From Psychrobacter submarinus (GTDB taxonomy: Bacteria > Pseudomonadota > Gammaproteobacteria > Pseudomonadales > Moraxellaceae), in assembly GCF_904846685.1 (NCBI RefSeq), contig NZ_CAJHBQ010000001.1, forward strand, positions 1,116,001 to 1,180,000: a stretch of 64,000 nucleotides of DNA. The letters are read 5' to 3'. Under the pieces are notes generated by a model, which made no database searches, was not told the origin of the DNA, and saw only the letters and a program-made list of their open reading frames with translations. Within the stretch, counting starts at the first letter, position 1; each line of letters begins with the position of its first letter. A program made the position numbers and the translations under genes. This document shows positions 26,663 through 36,946 of the stretch, piece after piece.

Positions 26663-27757
26663 CTACAATGTCTGCGACAAAATGTGCCAGCATAAGCTCT
26701 CAAAATCCATACCGCGCGCTTGGGCTGCCATAGGCACTAAACTATGACTGGTCATACCTGGCACCGTATTGATCTCAAGTAACCAAAAACTGCCATTATT
26801 ATCTTGCATGGCGTCGATACGCCCCCAACCTTTGGCATCTACCGCTCGAAAAGCGGCTAAGCTTAGCTCTTGTAAGTGCTGTTCATCATGAGCACTTAAA
26901 CCGCAAGGGATATAGTAGCTGGTATCGTTGCGATTGTACTTGGCTTCAAAATCATAAAAATTGCTAATATCAGCAGGCTCTAAGCGAATGACCGGATAAG
27001 CTTCATCATCGATGATTACGATAGTGAATTCGCGGCCGGTAATCCAGCGCTCAGCCATCACCGCATCGCCGCATTGTACCGCAGTAGCATAGGCTGCTGG
27101 TAACTCATCTAAATGATTGACCTTCGTCATGCCGATGCTAGAGCCTTCGTGCACTGGCTTTATAATCAAAGGCAGACCGAGCATATTGACCACTTGCTGC
27201 CAGTCGGTATCCGCAGTCAGTAATGAAAACGGCGCTGTCGACAGACCACAGCCTTGCCACAGCTGCTTAGTACGCACCTTGTCCATACCCAGCGCAGAGG
27301 CCAATACGCCAGAACCTGTTTGCGGGATATCCAACCACTGCAATACGCCTTGCAAGAGCCCATCTTCGCCGCCGCGACCATGCAGCACATTAAACACACG
27401 GTCATAAGCACGCAGCTCAGTGATATCTTGATCTTTTGGATCAAAATGCTCGGCATCAACGCCTTGATTCTGTAGCGCTTGTAGTACTGCGGCACCACTA
27501 TCTAAAGAAACCGTGCGCTCATTACTGTTGCCGCCATATACCACTGCAACTTTACCAAACACACTGGCGTCTTTGACTTGTGAATCCTTGCTGGAAGCTT
27601 CATTATTATTCATTTGTCCACTACCCAACGCTGGCTTATCATCGTTCTCTTGCTCGCTCTGAGCGGCTGCTAGTGCCGGTTCTGGGTTTTCTATATTGTC
27701 TTGTTGTCTGTGCTCGTTGCTGTCTTGGCTGAGGCTTTGGTTGTTTTGACGGTTCAT
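26663..27757 (-). CDS. ddl: D-alanine--D-alanine ligase
   Basis: ATP-grasp enzyme making D-Ala-D-Ala for peptidoglycan. After a tail of about 65 residues rich in Asn, Gln, Ser and Glu, the enzyme begins at FGKVAVVYGGNSNERTVSLDSG. Further motifs: VFNVLHGRGGEDGLLQGVLQ, LPLIIKPVHEGSSIGMTKV, GREFTIVIIDD and the Mg2+-binding end WLLEINTVPGMTSHSLVPMAA. The tail is missing from E. coli DdlB (306 aa). AGGA 9 bases before the ATG at 27757 supports the long form. It sits between murC and ftsQ, the usual dcw place. Confidence 0.97.
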   Translation of the reverse strand: MNRQNNQSLSQDSNEHRQQDNIENPEPALAAAQSEQENDDKPALGSGQMNNNEASSKDSQVKDASVFGKVAVVYGGNSNERTVSLDSGAAVLQALQNQGVDAEHFDPKDQDITELRAYDRVFNVLHGRGGEDGLLQGVLQWLDIPQTGSGVLASALGMDKVRTKQLWQGCGLSTAPFSLLTADTDWQQVVNMLGLPLIIKPVHEGSSIGMTKVNHLDELPAAYATAVQCGDAVMAERWITGREFTIVIIDDEAYPVIRLEPADISNFYDFEAKYNRNDTSYYIPCGLSAHDEQHLQELSLAAFRAVDAKGWGRIDAMQDNNGSFWLLEINTVPGMTSHSLVPMAAQARGMDFESLCWHILSQTL

Positions 27758-27829
27758 ATATGAATTCCTAACGTTCTTTTGACGGCTAAGCGAGGCGCTC
27801 TATAGCGGTAGAGCAGACTCTTCCAGAAG

Positions 27830-29269
27830 CTATTTTAAGTACAATTGATTCGCAGCCAATTCAACCGCAATCTGCCCAACATTACCTGCGCCTTGGGTGA
27901 TCAGCATATCGTTGGCTTTTAACAAACGCTGCATCACTGGCGCGATATTGTTTTTGTCAACGATGGTTGGTTCCACTTCACCGCGCAGACGAATACTACG
28001 AGCTAGCGACTTGGTGTCTGCGCCATTGATATGGTTCTCGCCTGCAGAGTACACCTCTAATAATAGTAGCTCATCGACAGCAGAGAGCACTTCCACAAAA
28101 TCATCGAAACAGTCGCGAGTACGGCTATAACGATGCGGCTGGAACATCATTACCAAACGGCGCTCAGGAAAGCTTTGGCGAGCGGCTTTGATCGTGGCAT
28201 CGACTTCTTTGGGATGATGACCATAATCGTCAATTAATAACACATCGCCATCATCAAGGGTGACTGCTTCATGTTGTTCAAAACGACGGCCGACGCCAGC
28301 GAACTTCTGTAGGGCACGTTTGATAGCGTCATCATCCACGCCTTCATCAGTGGCCATCGTAATGGCAGCAAGCGCATTATAGACGTTATGAATTCCTGGG
28401 ATATTAAGCGTTAAACGCAGCGGCTCATGGTCGCGGCGCAATACGGTAAAGTGGGTCTTAGTGCCTTGTGCTACCACATCGATCGCTTGTACATCGTTAA
28501 AAGGTTCAAGTCCAAAAGTCAGTACTGGGCGGCTAATATCATCTATCATGGCATATAACTCAGCATCATCACCGCAAACGACCGCTAAGCCATAAAAAGG
28601 CATGTTCTGTAAAAACTGAATGTAGGCGGCTTTGAGTTTATCGAAGCTATTCTCGTAAGTCTCCATATGATCTTGATCGATATTGGTGACGATAGCCGAC
28701 ATCGGATGCAGCGTCAAAAACGACGCATCCGATTCGTCAGCTTCAGCAATCAAGAAACGACTGCTGCCAAGCGCGGCGTTCTTGCCTGACGCGTTGAGCT
28801 TACCGCCGATCACATAAGTAGGATCTAGCTGCGCCTCAGCCATCATCATCGTCAGCAAACTAGTCGTTGTAGTCTTACCATGCGCGCCTGCGACCGCGAT
28901 ACCATGACGATAGCGCATCAGCTCACCGAGCATATCAGCGCGGCGGACCACTGGCAGACGGGCTTTTAGCGCCGCCTCAATCTCAGGGTTGCTACGGTCA
29001 ATCGCGGATGACACCACGACCACATCGGTATTAGAGATGTTTTTTGAGTCATGACCGATAAATATCTCGATACCAATACTCTGTAAACGCTGAGTCACTA
29101 GACTGTCGTTGATGTCAGAACCGCTGACTTGATAGCCTTGATTATGCATCACCTCAGCGATACCGCACATCCCTGAGCCGCCAATACCAACAAAATGTAG
29201 ATGCTGAATACGGCGCATCTCTGGAATCTCAATCAGGCGTTTCGGCAGAGCTTTAGTAGAGGTAGACAT
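27830..29269 (-). CDS. murC: UDP-N-acetylmuramate--L-alanine ligase MurC
   Basis: Adds L-Ala to UDP-MurNAc, the first amino acid of the peptidoglycan stem peptide. Motifs: [28 protein letters not shown] (about residue 25), ATP site [15 protein letters not shown] (about 125), the Mur-ligase lysine region, and C-terminal [16 protein letters not shown] and [17 protein letters not shown]. Length 479 aa is normal. It lies between murG and ddl. Confidence 0.98.
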   Translation of the reverse strand: MSTSTKALPKRLIEIPEMRRIQHLHFVGIGGSGMCGIAEVMHNQGYQVSGSDINDSLVTQRLQSIGIEIFIGHDSKNISNTDVVVVSSAIDRSNPEIEAALKARLPVVRRADMLGELMRYRHGIAVAGAHGKTTTTSLLTMMMAEAQLDPTYVIGGKLNASGKNAALGSSRFLIAEADESDASFLTLHPMSAIVTNIDQDHMETYENSFDKLKAAYIQFLQNMPFYGLAVVCGDDAELYAMIDDISRPVLTFGLEPFNDVQAIDVVAQGTKTHFTVLRRDHEPLRLTLNIPGIHNVYNALAAITMATDEGVDDDAIKRALQKFAGVGRRFEQHEAVTLDDGDVLLIDDYGHHPKEVDATIKAARQSFPERRLVMMFQPHRYSRTRDCFDDFVEVLSAVDELLLLEVYSAGENHINGADTKSLARSIRLRGEVEPTIVDKNNIAPVMQRLLKANDMLITQGAGNVGQIAVELAANQLYLK

Positions 29270-29363
29270 AAAAGGTTCTCAATAGAAAAAGTAGATATAA
29301 ATATTTTAGAAGACTAAAACGGCTAAAAGTCTGTAATGAAAACAGGTCAGAAGGCTGGCAGAC

Positions 29364-30449
29364 TTACAACGACTGCCAAATAATATCAGCAACTTGCTCA
29401 GTAGCACTGCGGTTGGCAAGCGCATGACCTTTTTCTGCCATCTCTAAACATTTAGCTCGGTCAAGCAATGCCAGCTCCGCACGCAAGCGCTCAGGCGTCA
29501 GCTCAGACTGCGGCAATAAAATAGCAGCGCCATGCTCGGTTAGCGTGCGTGCATTGGCAGTCTGATGATCATCGACAGCATGTGGTAGCGGTACAAATAT
29601 GGCAGGGATACCAACGTTTTGAATCTCAGTCACCGTAAGCGCGCCTGCGCGGCAAACAATCACATCCGCCCAATTGTAAGCGGCGGCCATATTATCGATA
29701 AACGGCTGAACTTGCGTACTATGACGGCTCAAATCCTCATTGTCGTATGCTGCTTGAGTGGCTGACTCATTATTACGACCACATTGATGGCGCACCGCAA
29801 AAGGCTTGTCTATCAGAGCTAGGGCTTTAGGGACATTATCATTGAGCACTTGCGCGCCCAAAGAGCCGCCAACGACTAACAGGCGCAACGGCGAATCATC
29901 ATGAATATCATAACGCTCAGTAGGAGCTGCCACTCCCGTGATGGTATTACGTACCGGATTGCCCACCGTCTCCAGCTTGGGGCTGGTTTGACTGTGCGCA
30001 AAAGTATCCTCAAAAGCTTGCAACACCTTATTCGCCATCTTAGCCAAATAACGGTTACTCATACCAGCGATAGCATTTTGCTCATGGATAATAAGCGGTG
30101 TGCCGGTCATACGCGCGGCAATACCACCAGGAGCAGTCACGTAACCGCCAAAGCCTACGACCATATCGATCTGATTGCTACGAATGACTTTCAGCGCCGC
30201 CATCGTCGCGGATAGTAGAGTCACTGGTAATTTTAATAAGCGGCCGATGCCTTTGCCGCGCAGTCCTTGCATATCAATAGCATGAAACGGATAGTTAAGC
30301 GGCTTAACCAAACCATTTTCCATACCATTTGGCGTACCTAACCAGTGGATAACGGCGCCGCGCTGAGCCAACTCTTCGCTTACGGCGAGCGCTGGAAACA
30401 CATGGCCGCCAGTACCAGCAGCCATCATTAATATATGCGGAGTCTTCAT
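29364..30449 (-). CDS. murG: MurG N-acetylglucosaminyltransferase
   Basis: Membrane-associated enzyme transferring GlcNAc to lipid I to make lipid II. The glycine-rich loop MMAAGTGGHVFPALAVSEEL opens the protein; VGFGGYVTAPGGIAARM is at about residue 98, VVGGSLGAQVLND at about 190, and the donor-binding stretch CRAGALTVTEIQNVGIPAIFVPLPHAVDDHQTANA at about 262-300. Length 361 aa is normal. It is the most upstream dcw gene in the window; ftsW and earlier mur genes are not adjacent here. Confidence 0.98.
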   Translation of the reverse strand: MKTPHILMMAAGTGGHVFPALAVSEELAQRGAVIHWLGTPNGMENGLVKPLNYPFHAIDMQGLRGKGIGRLLKLPVTLLSATMAALKVIRSNQIDMVVGFGGYVTAPGGIAARMTGTPLIIHEQNAIAGMSNRYLAKMANKVLQAFEDTFAHSQTSPKLETVGNPVRNTITGVAAPTERYDIHDDSPLRLLVVGGSLGAQVLNDNVPKALALIDKPFAVRHQCGRNNESATQAAYDNEDLSRHSTQVQPFIDNMAAAYNWADVIVCRAGALTVTEIQNVGIPAIFVPLPHAVDDHQTANARTLTEHGAAILLPQSELTPERLRAELALLDRAKCLEMAEKGHALANRSATEQVADIIWQSL

Positions 30450-30605
30450 GCACGCCTGCCTATCTATTTTGGTAATATCTATAAAGCTACAACAGCAGCT
30501 GACTAAAATTTGCCTAGTATAGAGGAAATCGCGCGCTCATATATAGTACTTTTTATCACTAAAACAGCTTACTTTAAGCACTTATAATTTAGGCGTGTTT
30601 CGCTA

Positions 30606-31583
30606 CTATGCTATTACTTTTTGTTCTACCGCGATGATGAAATCAGTACCGATATCGGTGCCGCACTGATCATCGATTTCGCGTACACAAGTCGGGCTTG
30701 TGACATTAATCTCGGTGATACGACCGCCGATCAAATCTAAGCCCACAAACATCAGCCCTTTTTGTTTGACGATAGGCGCAACTGCTAGCGCCACTTCGCG
30801 CTCGGTGTCGGTCAATGGCATTGCTACACCGCTACCGCCAGCGGCTAGATTACCGCGAGTCTCCCCTTTGACCGGGATGCGCGCTAAGCAGTAATCGACC
30901 ACTTCACCATCAACAATCAGTACACGCTTATCGCCTTCCTTAATCTCTGGTAAATAGCGCTGCGCCATGATAGGTAGGGTCTCAAGCTCTGTTAGTATCT
31001 CTAAAGTAACGCCAATATTAGCGCTATCAGCGGTCAAACGGAAGATACCAGTGCCGCCCATACCGTCTAGCGGCTTGACGATGACGTCTTGCTGCTCTGC
31101 GATAAACTTACGAATATGAGCTTGTTTGCTGCTGACAATCGTCGGGCTCATATATTCGCTAAACCAAGTGGCAAATAGCTTTTCGTTACAATCGCGAATC
31201 GCTTGCGGGTCGTTGACGACTAGCACGCCAGCCGCTTTGGCGTGATCGAGCATATAGGTGGCATAAATAAAGCGCATATCAAAGGGCGGATCTTTACGCA
31301 TCAAGATAACATCATAATCCTTAACCGTAGCTGTCGTCTTCTCGCCTAGACTATAAAATTTTTCGGGGTCGCGGTATACCGTGACGGGCTGCGAATCTAT
31401 CATCAGCTGACCTCGGTCTAGCCATAAGTCGTGAACCTGACAATAGCCTAACGTATGGCCGCGATCTTGCGCCGCCCACATCATTGCAAGGCTGGTATCT
31501 TTTTTATAATTGACTCGCTCAATAGGATCCATGATGACCAGTATATTTAAAGGTTTGTCCGCTTTTTGCTTGTCGTTACTCAT
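30606..31583 (-). CDS. gshB: Glutathione synthetase GshB
   Basis: ATP-grasp ligase joining gamma-glutamylcysteine and glycine. Motifs: NILVIMDPIERVNYKKDTSLAMMWAA at the N-terminus, MRKDPPFDMRFIYATYMLD, VVKPLDGMGGTGIFRL (ATP site), and the C-terminal GLDLIGGRITEINVTSPTCVREID with the Mg2+ ligands. The ATG at 31583 (MSNDKQ) is preferred over a GTG at 31595. Glutathione also gates Kef-type antiporters such as the one at 3826. Confidence 0.97.
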   Translation of the reverse strand: MSNDKQKADKPLNILVIMDPIERVNYKKDTSLAMMWAAQDRGHTLGYCQVHDLWLDRGQLMIDSQPVTVYRDPEKFYSLGEKTTATVKDYDVILMRKDPPFDMRFIYATYMLDHAKAAGVLVVNDPQAIRDCNEKLFATWFSEYMSPTIVSSKQAHIRKFIAEQQDVIVKPLDGMGGTGIFRLTADSANIGVTLEILTELETLPIMAQRYLPEIKEGDKRVLIVDGEVVDYCLARIPVKGETRGNLAAGGSGVAMPLTDTEREVALAVAPIVKQKGLMFVGLDLIGGRITEINVTSPTCVREIDDQCGTDIGTDFIIAVEQKVIA

Positions 31584-31635
31584 AATAGGGCTCACTATTT
31601 TTGTTATTGTTTAGATAGGTGTTTAAGCGCAAACG

Positions 31636-32379
31636 CTAAACGCCATACTGCTCGCGATAATGCTGCATTTTTGCAAGTTGGGTCGCGTCTTTATGTTGGC
31701 TGTTTTGGGTGCCATGGTCATCAGCCAGATAACCGATCAAATCATCAATATCGACTAAAGCGCGTACCGGCACTTGTAAATTGGCTGCCAACTCTTGAAT
31801 AGCGGACTGCTCGTCTTGGCCTTTTTCTTTACGGTCTAGCGCGACAAGGATACCAGCAACGCTAGCGCCTGCCTGCTGCAAAATCTCTACTACTTCTCGC
31901 ATTGCCGTGCCGGCAGTAATCACGTCATCGAGGATCCAAACGGCTTTGCCTTGTACCTCAGCGCCGACTAGATTGCCGCCCTCGCCATGCGTTTTGACCT
32001 CTTTGCGATTATAACCCCAATCTGCGTTGATACCATGATGCAGCCATAACGCTTGCGCAGTCGCAGCCACAAACGGAATGCCTTTATAAGCGGCGCCGAA
32101 AATAACTAACCTGTTATCGCCGTTATCTGTGTCACTACTGTCTGTGTTATGTGTCGCCATTTGCTCAACCAAAGCATCAGCATACCCTCGAGCCAATAAT
32201 GACAACATCTCACCTGATGCTAGCAATCCAGCATTAAAAAAATAAGGACTAATTCGTCCTGATTTGAGCACAAATTCGCCAAATTTTAGCACTTTGTTCT
32301 CGAGGGCTAGTTCGATAAACTGCTGGGCTGAAAAAGAGGCTTGCGTAGTATGTTGTGCAGGGGCATTGGCAACGGGCAT
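31636..32379 (-). CDS. pyrE: Orotate phosphoribosyltransferase PyrE
   Basis: Transfers orotate to PRPP, giving OMP in pyrimidine synthesis. The PRPP-binding motif VWILDDVITAGTAMREVVEIL lies at about residue 152; LVIFGAAYKGIPFVAATAQALW and KEVKTHGEGGNLVGAEVQGK are further family stretches. ATG 32379 is chosen because AGGA lies 7 bases upstream; another ATG at 32385 would place it too close. It follows an unknown gene on the same strand and precedes gshB by about 50 bases. Confidence 0.97.
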   Translation of the reverse strand: MPVANAPAQHTTQASFSAQQFIELALENKVLKFGEFVLKSGRISPYFFNAGLLASGEMLSLLARGYADALVEQMATHNTDSSDTDNGDNRLVIFGAAYKGIPFVAATAQALWLHHGINADWGYNRKEVKTHGEGGNLVGAEVQGKAVWILDDVITAGTAMREVVEILQQAGASVAGILVALDRKEKGQDEQSAIQELAANLQVPVRALVDIDDLIGYLADDHGTQNSQHKDATQLAKMQHYREQYGV

Positions 32380-32479
32380 GAGCATTCCTGTTTTAGTGTT
32401 AGATAATTAGTAATAACTGCTTAATAAATAATCGTTAAACATAATAAAAAAGTGGTCAACGGTAAGTCGGTAGATAAAG

Positions 32480-33520
32480 CTAGCTTGACCAGCCGTTAAT
32501 CATATAGTCGTTCATATTGGCATAGCGAGTCAACAGACCACAGCGCGATGAGATATTAAAATGCGCTTGGCCATCGTGACTGACTTGGATTTCCCAGCCT
32601 AAATAATGCGCGGCGACAATAATATGACCGGCAAATAAGCGGATCTGCCGATAATGAGAACGGCTAGCCGGCGCATGATAAAGCTGGCTTAACAAATAGC
32701 TGCGCACATAGTGACAAATTTGCTCAGCGCTATAGCTTTTATTAATGCTTTTACGAGTTGCGCATTGTTTTAGAGCGTGCACCGCCACACTACAGGCCAT
32801 AATGTCTGTGGCTAAGCTGCCCTCACCCAATTCAAAATCTTGTGGCTGCAAAATCACTTGCCAGTCATCGGCATATAAACTGCTAAGCAGCTCATCAGGA
32901 TTATAACGCTTGACCAAGGTGCGTAGTGAAGCAGCAGGTTTTGAAGCTGTATTTAAACCCTCATTTGAAAATGAGTGCTCTGCTAAAAACCCATAACGAC
33001 TAAGCTTGGGATAATGAGTAATAGCGTCTTGAATATCTGCCATATCCAGCAAAACCATCTCATCTAGGGGCGACAGTAAACGGTTAGCCGATGATGGTGA
33101 TACGGCTTGGTCACTATTTTTCTTAGGATAACAGCCCTGCTTAGGATAACGGCGATAAAAGCTGTCCGGCAGTTCTATCAGCTTAGCTGCGCTGAGTAGC
33201 GATAAATGCTCTGCAAACGGTTTTGAGGCCATCAATTGCCACTTAGATAATGACTGCGTTTTTGGCGCGCGAAAATGCGCTGACTTACCATAAAACCTGT
33301 GCAGCTGGCCATTGACTCTTCGTGCAGGCTCTGGAATATCGCTCAATGGACGGGCGGGATCAAGTGGTGTCTGCTTAGGGTCAAAGTTAGGATGGACGAT
33401 AGCTGGCTGCTCGCAGCTTGCGGCATGCGCGGCCTCAGCATTACTATCTGCAAGCTTACCTTGTGCCCCACTAATCAAAGCATTCGGTAAACGAGTATCA
33501 GAAGTAAATGGCTGGGTCAT
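32480..33520 (-). CDS. Conserved hypothetical protein, 346 aa
   Basis: I do not recognise this family. GGAGCCGCT precedes the ATG at 33520. The first 80 residues look disordered, with polar and proline-rich sequence; a more ordered part follows (SKWQLMASKPFAEHLSLLSA, LDEMVLLDMADIQDAI, then CHYVRSYLLSQLYHAPASRS and RLFAGHIIVAAHYLGWEIQV). No signal peptide, membrane segment or catalytic motif stands out. It lies between an epimerase-like gene and pyrE, all on the minus strand. Confidence 0.7.
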   Translation of the reverse strand: MTQPFTSDTRLPNALISGAQGKLADSNAEAAHAASCEQPAIVHPNFDPKQTPLDPARPLSDIPEPARRVNGQLHRFYGKSAHFRAPKTQSLSKWQLMASKPFAEHLSLLSAAKLIELPDSFYRRYPKQGCYPKKNSDQAVSPSSANRLLSPLDEMVLLDMADIQDAITHYPKLSRYGFLAEHSFSNEGLNTASKPAASLRTLVKRYNPDELLSSLYADDWQVILQPQDFELGEGSLATDIMACSVAVHALKQCATRKSINKSYSAEQICHYVRSYLLSQLYHAPASRSHYRQIRLFAGHIIVAAHYLGWEIQVSHDGQAHFNISSRCGLLTRYANMNDYMINGWSS

Positions 33521-33567
33521 AGCGGCTCCAAACAGTTGAGTTACATTGAAGTTGAATAGATAAAAAA

Positions 33568-34434
33568 TTACTCTTGTAGATGCTGCAAAATATCATTATA
33601 ACCAGTTTGCCAATCAGGATAGCTGAGCCAAGTTAACGGAATATTGCTGTGCAAGCGCTTACCGGTAGTTAGTCTTTTATTATCATCCCTCTTAGCAGCG
33701 GCTGCGCCTAACTTGTTACTAAGCCACGCATCAAGCTCAAGTGTGGTCACAGGTAGATAATCAGTTGCGATATAAAGCGGCTTTAATAGCTTTGCTTGTT
33801 CAGTATCTGTGGTCTCTAAGGTTAGCACTTTAGCAATAATCGTCACCAAATCGCGATCCATAATGCGATTGCTCCAATGCTCAGCGGCAATGGCCTCTTT
33901 ATTTAATTCGCGCGATTTTCGCACGCGCATCAGGCGCTCGCGGCCATAGATACCGCTTGGGCGAATAATGATAGCTTTATCATTAAATCCTTGCTGTAGT
34001 GCTCGCTCTGCTTGCAAGATTATCTTGGAGGCCTCACGCTCAGGCTCTATAGGCGCGGTATGCTCATCAATCCACTCGCCATTATCTTGTCCATAAACGC
34101 CTGTTGAGGAGATAAAAACTACACGCTTAAGCTGAGGTAACTTATCAGCTAAAGACGCTAAATGCTTACAAATGGCTAAATAACTGGCGCTATAGCCGCT
34201 AGCGGAATACTCATCAGGAGTGACAATAATGGCGATCGCGCTAAACGTTTGTAGCTGATCGCTCGTCAAGTGCAAAGCATTGGCTTGCATAAACTGCGCA
34301 CGATCATGCAAATCATAATGCTCGCGCTTACTGCGAGCAAGGCCCGTCACAGATACGCCGTCTGTAGCAAGTTGATTGGTGACGGGTAGACCGATATCAC
34401 CTTGACCAATAACCAGCAAATTTTGCGTACTCAT
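33568..34434 (-). CDS. NAD(P)-dependent epimerase/SDR-like protein (YeeZ type)
   Basis: Extended short-chain dehydrogenase fold. The nucleotide loop is LLVIGQGDIGLPVTNQLA, and VVFISSTGVYGQDNGEWIDE carries the SS-T-x-V-Y motif of atypical SDRs like E. coli YeeZ; IIIRPSGIYGRER follows. The normal Y-x3-K catalytic pair is not clear (SKIILQAERAL lies at the position), so enzymatic activity is uncertain. The start at ATG 34434 is set by AGGAG 7 bases upstream; the open frame continues upstream through a poly-A repeat that is probably the leader. Confidence 0.8.
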   Translation of the reverse strand: MSTQNLLVIGQGDIGLPVTNQLATDGVSVTGLARSKREHYDLHDRAQFMQANALHLTSDQLQTFSAIAIIVTPDEYSASGYSASYLAICKHLASLADKLPQLKRVVFISSTGVYGQDNGEWIDEHTAPIEPEREASKIILQAERALQQGFNDKAIIIRPSGIYGRERLMRVRKSRELNKEAIAAEHWSNRIMDRDLVTIIAKVLTLETTDTEQAKLLKPLYIATDYLPVTTLELDAWLSNKLGAAAAKRDDNKRLTTGKRLHSNIPLTWLSYPDWQTGYNDILQHLQE

Positions 34435-34442
34435 AGCGTCTC

Positions 34443-34490
34443 CTTTTTTTGGCATAGTTTTTTTTGGCATAGCTTTTTTTTGCATAGTTT
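34443..34490 (-). repeat. Short poly-A tandem repeat upstream of the epimerase-like gene
   Basis: On the minus strand three imperfect units of about 16 bases each read as CTATGCCAAAAAAA, with A runs of seven or eight and an ATG per unit. The last A run flows into the AGGAG ribosome site. Slippage could change spacing or add in-frame starts. Confidence 0.6.
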
Positions 34491-34516
34491 CTTGCCACTA
34501 CTATTGCTGACAACAC

Positions 34517-36730
34517 TTAAAAATAGCGCATATAAGACAGTTGGATATCGTCATTATCTTCAACGCGGTCTTGCCAATCGTAGCTGGCCTTTATACGTAG
34601 CGCTTGGTTTTTGTCGATATCATAATGCATGCCGATAGTGCTGATCGGCTGCCAATAGTGACCGCGTACCTCAGCGCTATCGCTGCCATGATACCAATAT
34701 GGTAATTGCAGTTCAGCTTGCGCGCGTAAGCGATTGTTAATCTGGTAACGACAGCCCGCATTGACACCAGCGCCAACACGATAGCCCTTATTGATACCGC
34801 GGCCACCTTGTAGCGCTCCTGTCGCTAAGGTATAGCATAACTGCTGCGGCATCTCCCCTGTCAGCTTGCCGCTGTCAGCATCTACAGCAGGCGACTGCCC
34901 AAATACCCAGGACTTACCGTACTCAAAAGTAGCACTACCAACTAAATGCGCCGCGCCATCTTGCTGCGAGCCATCGTTGACTTGCGTGGCCTCTATGCTA
35001 GCGCCCCAGGTCTGACCTTCTTTGGCAGCATTGTCCGGATTAAATGAGCGCCCTCGAAACAAAGTAAAATTCTGCAGTTCAATTCGGTCATTATTGACAT
35101 TGTCGTCTTCAGTATCATATATCCGTAGCGAAGCTTTAAGCCCTTCTAAATCAAAAAACTGTGGATAGCCGCTTGGCCGATCAAGAGTATCGTGAAAGCC
35201 TGCACGCATACCAATCTCGATATAATTATTATCGCCGCGTTGACCGGCGCCGATATGAGTGCGCTGCAGCCGATGACGATCTATCGGGTCGTTATCCGCT
35301 GTAGCAATCGGCAACATCGATAGCGTTTGCTCGTCGGCTGACATACTGGATGCTGAATTGACCGTCTCTGACTTAATACTATTAATCTCATCTTTACTAA
35401 GCGTTGTGTAGCCAAGTTTGGCCGAACGTTTGGCCTGATTAAGCTGCGCTTGCCTAACGCTACTATCTGCTGGGGTATAACGACGACTAGCTAGCAGGCT
35501 TTCATCATTAAGCAGCTTGATCACATCAGAAGGCACGACCACGTAAGGCAGCTGAGCTAAGAGGCTTTGCTGCGGACGCACCACATCGATCAGGCGCAGT
35601 ATCTCAGAAGCACAGTTGTCAGTGGTAAAATAATAAGGGATCTCTAAATCTTTGGTCTCCCAAACATGGGCGATGATTTGCTGTACTTCCGCTGGCGTCA
35701 AATCCAGCCGGTAAGTCCAAGTATCACGCTCATCGTCTTTGAGATACTTAGCAAGCTTCTCAGGATAGGGGTCAATCTCAATACGATTATCATAACCGCC
35801 ACTGATCGATTTGATAGCATAAAGCACAAAAGGATCATCGGGATCGCCATCGACAGTATCATTCAAGGCATAAGCGTGATTGATCTGGGTAAAATTAGCG
35901 GCGCTCGCTTTGGAGTCGATACGCAGTAGCGTATGAGCAAAAGCTGAGATGGGATTGTCCAAATACTCTTCGGCAAACATAATAGATAACTGCTCAGGCG
36001 CCAGCATCGCCATCCACTCTTTTAGCTCTGGACAGTCGGCCTGTAGAGACGACTTATCGATATCTAACTGCTCAGCTAGCCAGTTTACGCGCGCCGGAAA
36101 GCGGCATATAACCGAGTCATTCGTAGCGGCGCGGTTTAGCATAGTGATTTGCTTCGCTAAAGCGACAAGCGTCGCGTCAAGCTCAGCGGCTGAGTCTTTA
36201 TTACCATTAGCAGTTAAAAAAAACGTAGGGTCATTGATAGTGCTTTGGTTTTTGGCCTTAGTAAACAGTCCCTTTTTATCATCAAGAAAATAAAGCAGCC
36301 GGCGCCAGCTTTTATGCTGAGCCAAATTTTGCGTAGCGGCTTGCTGACGCCAAGTTGCTAATAATTGCTCTGCTGCTAGGTTTGCGCTTTTATTTTGTTT
36401 ATCAGCCACTAAGCTGTTAGTGCTAGCAGTGTTGGCGGCTTTAGTTACTAAGCTAAGAGTAGCGCTAGGGCGAACACTGGTCACTGCGACTGAGCGTGAT
36501 GTGAGCGTAGATGCTGCTTTAGCTGCAGCAATCATATTATCCGCGCTCGCGGCGTCCGCTAATAGTGCGTCACCCTCGACCACTGACGATGGTGTCGGTA
36601 GAAAAGCGGATACTTGCGCGCTCAATAACACCCCAACAACCGCAAGCGGCAGGCGAGCTGTCTTGGTTAGATATCTTGAATGATAAGCTGCCGCTTTCAC
36701 ACTAGCTTTAACATTATGATTTATAGACAT
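34517..36730 (-). CDS. Lnb/DUF4105-domain envelope protein, 737 aa
   Basis: Large exported protein: basic N-terminus, hydrophobic core LPLAVVGVLLSAQVSAF (about residues 27-43). The DUF4105 (Lnb N-terminal-like) region is seen in DPFVLYAIKSISGGYDNRIEIDPYPEKL and DLTPAEVQQIIAHVWE, followed by YYFTTDNCASEILRLIDVVRP, a stretch with the conserved N-C pair. The C-terminal third (GLKASLRIYDTEDDN, then GHYWQPISTIGMHYDIDKNQ and a final YMRYF) has alternating patterns typical of an outer-membrane beta-barrel. It probably sits in the outer membrane; the reaction, if any, is unknown. Confidence 0.82.
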   Translation of the reverse strand: MSINHNVKASVKAAAYHSRYLTKTARLPLAVVGVLLSAQVSAFLPTPSSVVEGDALLADAASADNMIAAAKAASTLTSRSVAVTSVRPSATLSLVTKAANTASTNSLVADKQNKSANLAAEQLLATWRQQAATQNLAQHKSWRRLLYFLDDKKGLFTKAKNQSTINDPTFFLTANGNKDSAAELDATLVALAKQITMLNRAATNDSVICRFPARVNWLAEQLDIDKSSLQADCPELKEWMAMLAPEQLSIMFAEEYLDNPISAFAHTLLRIDSKASAANFTQINHAYALNDTVDGDPDDPFVLYAIKSISGGYDNRIEIDPYPEKLAKYLKDDERDTWTYRLDLTPAEVQQIIAHVWETKDLEIPYYFTTDNCASEILRLIDVVRPQQSLLAQLPYVVVPSDVIKLLNDESLLASRRYTPADSSVRQAQLNQAKRSAKLGYTTLSKDEINSIKSETVNSASSMSADEQTLSMLPIATADNDPIDRHRLQRTHIGAGQRGDNNYIEIGMRAGFHDTLDRPSGYPQFFDLEGLKASLRIYDTEDDNVNNDRIELQNFTLFRGRSFNPDNAAKEGQTWGASIEATQVNDGSQQDGAAHLVGSATFEYGKSWVFGQSPAVDADSGKLTGEMPQQLCYTLATGALQGGRGINKGYRVGAGVNAGCRYQINNRLRAQAELQLPYWYHGSDSAEVRGHYWQPISTIGMHYDIDKNQALRIKASYDWQDRVEDNDDIQLSYMRYF

Positions 36731-36946
36731 GGATTAGTCTCTCGTATTTTGCTTTATTAACGCTTTATAACCAGTTATCAATGTTTGCTGATGATAAGCG
36801 TGCGCTTATCTTTCGTTTAGCTAGCGTGTATGATATGTCATCTTGAATTGACTATTAACCATAAATTTTTATAATCAAATGGCTCTTTACGAGCTGACTT
36901 TATCGTTGATTTTTTATATCCTTTTCTCATTATAACAGAGACTACT

